64,000 nt of DNA from Podaxis mareebaensis. Its lineage: Eukaryota > Basidiomycota > Agaricomycetes > Agaricales > Agaricaceae. Made by a program: the position numbers and the translations under genes. The DNA lies in NCBI GenBank assembly GCA_018524725.1, contig JAEUWP010000207.1, positions 496,001 to 560,000 on the forward strand, given 5' to 3'. The notes under the pieces were generated by a model. That model did not search any database. It was not told the origin of the DNA and saw nothing but the letters and a program-made list of their open reading frames with translations. This document shows, in pieces, positions 56,164-64,000 of the stretch. Each line of letters starts with the position of its first letter. Position 1 is the stretch's first letter.

Positions 56164-58406
56164 TTAGATGTTCCTCCTTTTTCTCCCTACATCACGCTGG
56201 TGCTGCCGGGCCCCGGGATCTCTTGTATAAGAGTCCTGGAGCCGCTCCAGGAGTGAGGACGGGTTTACCCCAGTGCTTGAGCTACTATTTTGTTTTGCTT
56301 GCTTTGCAGCGGCACCTTTAATAGAGAGTCCCTGGCTAGGTTGAGACGAAAGCTCATCTTCGGGCATCGATGGGGCGGACTGTGACCGCGACGATAGATC
56401 TGAGCGAGAGGATTGACGGCTAATAGAAGACCCTAAGCGACTCAGTAGACTTGGTACTCTCGGGGTGTTGGTAACCTCCTCGACTTTTGTCCTCTTAGCT
56501 GGTCGTGCAGATGTGTCGGAGTTGTCTCGCTTGATCATGGTTCCATCCTGAGCTGCGGAAACAGCCTGGCTATGCACTGAGCTAGGGGAGAAACCGGCAT
56601 AATGTAGATCAGGAGCCCGCGAATGAAGGGCAGAGGGTATGTGTGTCCGTGAGACCGAAGTGGCTGCGTTAGATTGTAGTACGCTCTGGGTTGTCGTCTG
56701 GTTTGGTGATGTTAGAGACTAGAAAAAAAACAGAGGGAGAACTGATGTTGGACGGGATTAGCCAAGAAGAGAAGGCGCCCACTGCGAACCCTGATTATAT
56801 TCTCGAGTTGCTTGTTTTGTGCGATTTCCGGTCTTTTTCGAAATTCTTGCAACAACCCGAGCAAGTGAGGAGGGATTGTCCAAGAAGATTCCTTCGTACG
56901 CTGGAGGAAAAGAGGATGAGAAAGAGTTAGCACCTGAATACGAGGCCGTACCTCATTGCATGCTTGAACCAAAACGCCAAATGTTGTGACAAGTTCTGTT
57001 TCCGGTATTGTCGAGTTTTTGAAGACCTATGACGCCCGTGAGTTCGAATTGTTGCTGATAGAGGCAGACAACAAACCTCGAGGAGGTATGGACATGCGTC
57101 AACAATTGTCCGACGGAGTGATAGGAACCGCGGGTTGTGTTCTTGTTTTTCAGCTACTCCAAGCACCCGAGCCATATTACGGATAATCCATTGCTGTTCG
57201 GCTACCTGGAACTTTTGTAGTGTGATTTTCCCAATCAACGAGGTACAATAGAACTGTAGAAGATCAACAGCAGGGGCAACCTGCAAAGTGCAGGTAATAT
57301 CTTCACAAATCTCCAGTATCGGTCGAGTCGCCGTAAGAGTAATGCCAAGGGTTTTGGAACCAGCATGTAATTCCGCCTTTAGCGCGGGAGCAGCCTTTTC
57401 AGCCAAAAGTAGTTGTAGAAGTTCCGAACCTCGCTCATTGGGTTGTCTAGACTTGAATGCAGGAAGATCATACATCAAGTCCTTGATGATCAGCTGCAAG
57501 TCGTTTATTCCTAGGTGTGGAATCGCCTAGTGCACGAAGGAGTAACATAAGCAACCTGAAGAGCCGGTAGGTACCATCAAAACACACCGCGAACAGTCCC
57601 TCATACAGAACCGGTTCTCCATTCTCCCCAGGAACAGCGAAACGTTCGCATATCGCTCGCTTAGCTTCGCCAGCCAAAAAGGCAAGGACCAGAGACCGGA
57701 GGCGTTCCCTTATGGAAATTTCCTCTTCATCCGTGGTGTCACTCTGTGGGAGAATCTGATCGCAGAGTACGCCGAGGGTTGTTTTCGGGTCCATATCCAG
57801 ATGTTCAGTCAGAGCTTTTTTGACGACCACTACTTCGTCAGCCTCCTCTACGATGAATATTCAGCCTTGGGGAAGTATACGGGGAAACGCAAAGAGAGCT
57901 ACTCACCGCTCTGTAACAGTTGCACTAGAACATCGGCATTTCTCTTGATCCATTTACCCTGGGTTTTTGAAACCTGCGTGATAGCGAGATACCCTTCGAC
58001 GCGAACCTATCGGAACTCAAGATGTACTACAGTATCGGATCTTGGATGAACACACCTTCGAAGACGAATCTTCACAGAGGTCATAAATAGCGTCTATTGC
58101 TGCCTCTTCCAGGTCGGGGAAATCTGTGAGGAAAAAACATATGTTCCCTGCTGCTAGAAGCTTGAGAGAAACGTGTTGGGAGTGCGCTAGATCAATGAGG
58201 CGCCTGAAGGTTTCTTGTCTCTGAATAAGCCCTGAGCGGGATGGATAGGAGATGGAAGAAATGGCATCGTACAAGAGAGCCGTGCCGATCTGGTGAGCTC
58301 TTCGCTCGCCGAAGCATATCTATCATTTGGTATGAGCACTGTTAGGAGAAGATGGGGCTCTCATACCTCTAATTTCCCGTTCTTGTTCTACTGCGCTGCG
58401 GTTCAT
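56164..58406 (-). CDS. API5: Apoptosis inhibitor 5 (API5)-like helical-repeat protein
   Basis: This is a nuclear HEAT/ARM-type scaffold, in animals linked to apoptosis control and mRNA export factors. Start ATG 58406 (MNRSAVEQEREIR) joins AHQIGTALLYDAISSIS. Then SLKLLAAGNICFFLTDFPDL, EEAAIDAIYDLCEDSSSKVR, EGYLAITQVSKTQGKWIKRN, VVVKKALTEHLDMDPKTTLG, RLRSLVLAFLAGEAKRAICE, GENGEPVLYEGLFA, AIPHLGINDLQLIIKDLM, TATRPILEICEDITCTLQVA, IGKITLQKFQVAEQQWIIRN and ETELVTTFGVLVQACNE. This order matches the API5 N-terminal and central helices. The Ser-rich C-terminal part contains a nuclear-localisation-like ARPAKRTKVEEV and ends DVGRKRRNI, as animal API5 also ends with a basic signal. About eight introns splice in phase. 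Confidence 0.8.
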
Positions 58407-58673
58407 TCCGGAGATGGTTGAAAGTGAAGGGAACAGTCAATAACGATGGCTATAGCCTGCGTTGGTTACATACATCAGAACGCTTCCGTTAAACTTCACG
58501 TGATGGTTGTTGCTGGATAGCCGATCCTAACTTCCATGGACGGTAGTAAAACATGGTATTCGGCCTGATACAGGGTAACTAATTCCTAGAACACAACAAG
58601 CGGCAGAGAACATAGCGCCAAAGCATTATAGAACAATTATAATACCTCCATGGGTGAAAAAGAAATCCCATCA

Positions 58674-61600
58674 TCAAGCAACGTGACTAATCCTACCCTG
58701 ACTTTGGTCGGAAGTAATGAACAATGCCTCAAACTCTTCAGGAGTCTGACCAATAGTACCAAATGCTTCTTGACAAATCCTTCCGAGTGCTTCAAGCTCT
58801 TGTGTGACACCCTGCATGGCCATTGCATAGGCGAAGAACAAAAGCTGTCTTGAACCCTTGACTTCACGATTCTTGACTACATCAAGATTACGGATTGCGT
58901 CAACCTGGGAAAGGGCGTCAAGATTACCGCGGCCTCTAGAAACACCACACCTACAAGTCGCTGGCGAGCCTTTTCAGCAGGTGGAAGGTAGGGGGGAAGA
59001 GGTGCTTTAAGGCGGAAAGCTGATGCTAAAAGAGTAAAACTCAAGATGATGTTGCCAACCATCTCCCGACGTTCCCTATTTACCGGGATGATGAAATCAT
59101 GTCGGACACTCTGTGAATTTAGATAAGCCAATGTATATTGGTTCAAAGCATGCCACCTGCCGTATGCCTGGAGATACCAATGAGACAAGATGATGTGCAG
59201 GTAGCAATGCACTCACCATTCCTCCTTCGTAGTGACACATCTCATGCTGTGGAGCTTGTCCAAGATAGTCTGCAAGCTAGTCAAGACGTTCCGGTATAAT
59301 TGGATAGGGAAAGGTCCCTTGAGACGAGGTTCATGCTGTGTCTGGGCAAGTAAACCTTGGAGCTCAATGAGTTTGATTTGTAGATGCAATTCCCTATTTG
59401 TGCATACATAAGGCACACTGGTAGTAGAATTGAAACAGAAACGCACATGGCCATGAATTCATGGATAGAATCTCTCATCTTCACGTCGTGGTCACGCCCC
59501 AACAAGAGGGCCGTTTCCTCGCTTGGTTCTCTCTGGGGCTGAGGCTCTGGCGAATAAGAATTTGATGATACCAAGCGAGTATATAACCATCCAATGTTCA
59601 GGCAGAACCTGAGTGCTCACGTCGTTAAAACCTGCAAGGGATGCATGCGTCGTGCAATTGCTCACTCTGATAAGGCTTTGCTCAGCTCCCTCCTTGCTTC
59701 GGACGGCCACCAGAACCTTGAGACAAGTGCCGCCCAAAGGACACCCGCAGTCACAGCCAAGGCACGATGGAAGGCAATCTCAAGTACAGATATGTCTTTC
59801 TCGCGTATATTGTAGCTGTAGATGGGAGATGAATATCAGCAACGCCTCTTGAAAGATACATAGATCAAGACTCACCAATACAAACATGTCAAATTGTAGG
59901 TCAGCAAGACGAAACGAGAAGCCGAAAGATACTGAGGTCGTGAGACAGCAACGTAAAAGCAGGGTAGAGAGAAGAAAAATCCAAAAATAGGGAGAACGAC
60001 GGCGTTATCTGGGAAGGCAGAGTATATTCCTGCTGCAACAGCGGCGCCAAACCTAATAGCAGGTTGAATATATGCACTTTGCCAGAGGTCACCGCACTTA
60101 CAGGGTTCCAAGTACACGCTGAAGGCTGAGATAATTCGTCTGGAAATTGATACATCAATGTCCAGTATAGGTCGAAGGAAAGCCCACTACTCACCGCTCC
60201 GATGGTCGGGGATATCACGACAAAAAACTAAAGGACGGCCTGGATTAGCTCGTAAGGGTCAACAAAGTTCTGGAACAAGCCTACCGAGATCAAAGCCCAA
60301 TCACCCCAGTAATCGACGAAGATTGGGCGAGTAACGTCAAAAAATGCGGGGGCAGCAAGAATGGCAGTTGCCATTCCAGCTTTCAAAGCGAACTTTATAT
60401 CCCTTTCTTTCATTCTCGCACCGATAGCCCACAAGCGTTGCTTGACTCTGCCGATGAATGGTAAATCCTTGCTAGACGGAGTCTGAATTGTGTTGGGTGC
60501 ATGAGGTTCAATCTTTGGGAAACCGGGATGAGTAAGGCGATGCTCCGGTACAAGATACGTAGCTTGAATTCACGGCTCAGCATACGAGAGGGTCATGCGG
60601 AAATTGGCACTTACATAAACGCCGTCTCAGGCCAGACTGGCGTTGAGGTTCTTTCACATTCCTGCCGTTCTTCCACTCTGAGTACCAACGCCCAGGTCGT
60701 TTGAATAGACTACCAATGGCACGAAAAATCCAAGAGCGACGATAAAGGCGCCGTTGTTCACATTCGTAGATTCTCTCTATGGCATCCACCAACCCAACCA
60801 ACTCTCTTGCAAACTCTTGCAGTGTGAAAATGAAGCTGTGGTGTTATCAGTCCCTCGTGTTTTGACACAAGGCGGGAGGTGCAACTTACAAGTAGACTAG
60901 GAAGACATGTTCGTGCTCATTCGAGGTCAGAAGGCTATTCTTCTCGTCCATTCCGGAAGTATAGCTGCTACGCTGGTCGAGACTAGTGAATGAGGCGGAC
61001 ATGGGTTGTGATAGGTCGCTCCTCCTATATAACCTCAGAAGTGCGTGGTTGGATGTGCTCTCAAACCTGACGAGTGCTTTTTCAATCCCATCAACTAGAT
61101 CGACGAACTCCGGAGGTTTGATCGAATCCCTTTCCTGCCTCTTCTCGGTACGAGATTGCAGGAAGGCCTCCCGAAGTTGGCTCAGGGTTGTGGTGCACGC
61201 TTTCTACGAGTAACGGTGAACATTACTAGCAATGAAAGGATGGGTAAAAATTCACCGTAAGTGCTTTAAGAGGCGAGCCAACTTCATCGATCAGGGCTCC
61301 AAACATCTCTGCCGCTGCTTTAAGCATTACACCTTCGTCCTCCGGTATCCCTTGCTCAGTAATCTGTATCCCCTTTCCTTTATAACCCTTGCGCACTCCA
61401 GCCTTCGTCAACTCATACTGCAACCGCGTCGAGCTCCTAAGGCCGTTGAGATGTTGCGCCAATCGGTTAAGGGAGTCCACAGCATCTCCATATGCGCGTT
61501 TCCTGCGGTTTTTGTTCAGTGGCACCATACCAAGAACACCGGTATTCGTGCTCTCCCCATTATCCAACCACTCTTTCTTGGCTTCAGCGAGATTCTTCTT

Positions 61601-63355
61601 GAGGCTCGTAAAACTGCTCTGATGGTTTTCTACGGCTTTCTGAACCTTTTCGAGACCGGTCTTCCGGATGAAGTTCTCGTTCTCCAACAAAAAGCCGTTG
61701 GTGAGCATTGAGAGCAACGTTGAAAAGGAATCCAAGGTCTTGGTCATATTGTTCCGGAGGTTGTGCGTCGCAGTTTGAGGCCAGATGAGGTAACATACAA
61801 GGTTCGAAACCAAGGATCCACACACGACGATGGTGGAGACAGCCATCAATGTCTTGAGACCACCCTCTTTGACAACCCTATGTGTATACATCAATCTAAA
61901 ATTTAGGAAACGATTTTCATTGAAAAGACCAGTACTCACACAACGAAGATGAGAATAGCAGTCATGCTACATGCTGTGTTGAAAGACGGGCTAGCCTATT
62001 CTCCAAGATTAGCTTCCTGGAACAGTGTTGATTTCCAAATTGACTTACCATCCAAACTTTCATCCAAGCCACGAGGCTCATACTGAGACCTATCCATAAA
62101 ATGGCCATAACGTCTCCGAGCCACTCCCAGCCGGGTTGTAGCTCAAGCCACCAGAACATCGACATCGACGCCGCACAAACGAAAACAGAATATACCAGCC
62201 CCATAAGAAAGAAGAGGTCTGCTTCAATCATCGCACCGACTGTTTTGGCCGGATTAAAATAGACAGCACTGAAAGACTACCATGTTAATATTTGCAAACA
62301 GGACGTGAAGCGGATAAAGGCTCATACATAGTCGCGACCATATGTGCGCTTGGAGAGGGTCCCTTCGACCCAGGGCCGTAGGATGTCAAATCCCCAATGA
62401 AGTTTGAGAGCGTGGGCGAAAAAGTGAACAGAGATGCGATAAAGTATGCAATAGCGCACTTGAGAACGTTCCGTTGAAGGAGCGTGAGGGTTGGAATATT
62501 GGTTAACGAGAACCATCTGCGACTAGCATTGCCTCCACCAGCACCAGCATCTCCATTACCAGGTGGGCCAACAGTTCGTTGACTTGACGCGGACGTATCG
62601 CTATCATACGCTGAATCGTAATCATGAGTCGGAAGGTCTTCTTGGCTTTGCGTCTCCGAAGATGATCCACCATTATACGCTTCTCTAAATACATCCTCCG
62701 CGTGGGTCTCCTCCAATGGACTCTGCAACACATCAGCAAGACCACCGCTCCTCACATTTGAAGCACTGCCCCTCGACCTCCATCCCCTGGCCAAATTAGG
62801 GGACGTCGACGCCACCTGTGAGGTCCTCGGGGGACCGGATGGCAATTGTCCTTCGATCTCCATCATCTGTTCAAAGAGGGACCATTCATGGTTCGAAGTC
62901 TGATGGTGAGGATGGTGCTGCGTCAGTTGCTTTAAACCACTGGACATACGTGCCGTGATAGAGCCGCTGCTCCTTCCTGTAGCCGCAGCCAGTGGAGAAG
63001 AGAGGCTACGACTCCCTAATGGGGGTCGAAGACTTGAACGAGACGGTCGAGGAATGCTATTGGAGGAGCTTGGTCCTGTCCCCTGTTCGTTAGGCGCGCT
63101 ACTTCCCGTGGCGAATACGCTTGAGGTTCCCGGTAGGGAAGATGCGAATACGCCTTCTGGAATAGCTTCAGGGGAACCATACATGAAAGCAGGCGCGGCA
63201 TTATCAGTCAACGCTGACGGCCCCGCATCCGAATCCTGTCGAGTCTGCCCATCCGAATAACGAATGCTGATACTTGTAGGATAGGCGATATGGTCAGAAG
63301 CCTCCAGATGTAAGGCTGATACGTCTGGGGAGTTGCGGCGACGTTGAGAAGACAT
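58674..63355 (-). CDS. FUSC/Bre4-like multi-pass membrane protein (DUF2422-DUF2421)
   Basis: This is a probable efflux or transport protein related to fungal brefeldin A-sensitivity protein Bre4 and to bacterial aromatic-acid exporters. Start ATG 63355 (MSSQRRRNSPDVSALHLEAS); the longer open frame upstream starts with TTG. A Ser/Pro-rich cytosolic N-terminus of about 290 residues leads into the first membrane block (LLQRNVLKCAIAYFIASLFT, AVYFNPAKTVGAMIEADLFF, LMGLVYSVFVCAASMSMFWW). The HNLRNNMTKTLDSFSTLLSM region and a long soluble helical domain follow. A second membrane block lies around 59.6-60.4 kb and a C-terminal DUF2421-like soluble part near 59.0-59.5 kb (RHDFIIPVNRERREMVGNII). It ends GVTQELEALGRICQEAFGTI and TGA at 58674-58676. 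The substrate is unknown. I checked frame only at the joins near both ends and in the first membrane block. Confidence 0.82.
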
Positions 63356-64000
63356 GGTTAAGCGTAGACGAGGACGCAGGGCCGGCAATTAGGCTTCGGG
63401 TATAAGTCTGGGGTGGGGAAAGGCTACGAGTTAACGAAGGGTGGGTATATAATAGATGGCAGGATTTCAGAGGCTGTTGAGCTCCAGCATCCAGCAAGGG
63501 ACTGGGTAGCGACGCGTGGTGGGAAGAAAGAAGAGTGTTGTCGTTAGTAGTCTGTGGAGAGGGTGCATTGATAGAAGAACGGGACGCGTCGCTTGTCACG
63601 CATGACGTCACAACACTTGTTCGCATCTGGCGGTGTCCTGCTGCTGCCGGGGGGCTTGGGGGAACCAAAGCTGTAGGATGGGAATGACATGGGCATAGTC
63701 GTAGTATCATTGAGCGGACGAGCCGATTCTAACTTTCTGAATTAAAGGGGATCACCCAGTACCAACGAGCCAGTGATCACTTCTTGACCTGATCTGAAAA
63801 TAGATGCGCTGGCTTCGTAGAAAGAAACTTTAAGGGTAGGGAGCAGTATCCATTAGTCGAAGGGACACAAGGAACAAATGAGCGGATACAGGCAAAAACG
63901 AACGAAACGGATATCTACCGCAGGGAATGTAAGTAATAGGGGGACGCCGTCCATAAGGTCGACCAGCGCAATAATCGTCCAAAAAGCTATAGTCCACGAA
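63356..64000. promoter_or_regulatory. Upstream region of the FUSC gene; window edge
   Basis: This 645-base region precedes the minus-strand FUSC gene. A TATATAA run near 63446-63452 lies about 90 bases upstream of its ATG. A minus-strand open frame (63294-63710) is low-complexity and probably chance. No other gene is seen before the window ends. Confidence 0.4.

Overview
The window looks like nuclear DNA of a mushroom-forming basidiomycete (Agaricomycetes). Genes are dense and on both strands, and most are split by many introns of about 45-70 bases, sometimes leaving exons of only 7-14 bases. The family content also fits: subtilisin-propeptide-like I9 inhibitors of the Pleurotus type, a CBM1-bearing beta-mannanase, an AreA-type GATA factor and UPF0643. 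No prokaryotic, viral, CRISPR or rRNA feature was seen. I rebuilt the gene models by hand from splice sites and protein-family conservation, so internal exon edges are inferences even where the family is clear.

Layout. 0.5-2.0 kb (-): 3-methyladenine DNA glycosylase. 2.55-4.70 kb (+): three tandem I9 protease inhibitor genes. 4.85-6.5 kb (-): unrecognised protein. 6.97-8.48 kb (+): TDT/Ssu1-like transporter. About 8.98-9.96 kb (+): decayed multi-pass membrane protein gene. 10.16-13.36 kb (+): type II phosphatidylinositol 4-kinase. 13.5-15.0 kb (-): Tat-SF1/Cus2 splicing factor. 15.2-15.9 kb (-): complex I 21.3 kDa-type subunit. 16.6-17.5 kb (+): UPF0643 protein. 17.6-19.5 kb (-): unrecognised protein. 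19.8-22.2 kb (+): gamma-glutamyltranspeptidase with an in-frame TAG. 22.55-24.54 kb (+): CBM1-GH5 beta-mannanase. 25.0-26.5 kb (+): signal peptide peptidase. 26.5-30.7 kb: 4.2 kb without a recognisable gene but with a GATAAG cluster. 30.7-34.7 kb (+): AreA-type GATA factor. 35.3-40.1 kb (+): Sec7-PH Arf exchange factor. 40.3-42.0 kb (-): secreted GH76 mannanase. 42.9-45.3 kb (+): glycerol-3-phosphate acyltransferase. 46.0-47.7 kb (+): Zn2Cys6 transcription factor. 48.8-51.2 kb (-): FHA/Chk2 checkpoint kinase. 51.5-52.8 kb (-): homocysteine S-methyltransferase. 54.1-55.8 kb (-): DOMON-cytochrome b561. 56.2-58.4 kb (-): API5-like. 58.7-63.4 kb (-): FUSC/Bre4-like membrane protein.

Most of this is housekeeping: DNA repair and checkpoint, splicing, lipid and membrane traffic, respiration and nitrogen control. 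Two secreted mannan-active enzymes and the inhibitor trio give a saprotrophic flavour. The genes do not form an obvious shared pathway or a secondary-metabolite cluster. I do not see a convincing undescribed system. The best leads are the I9 inhibitor array, the interrupted glutamyltranspeptidase, the membrane-protein relic and the GATA-site cluster in the large gap before the GATA-factor gene.
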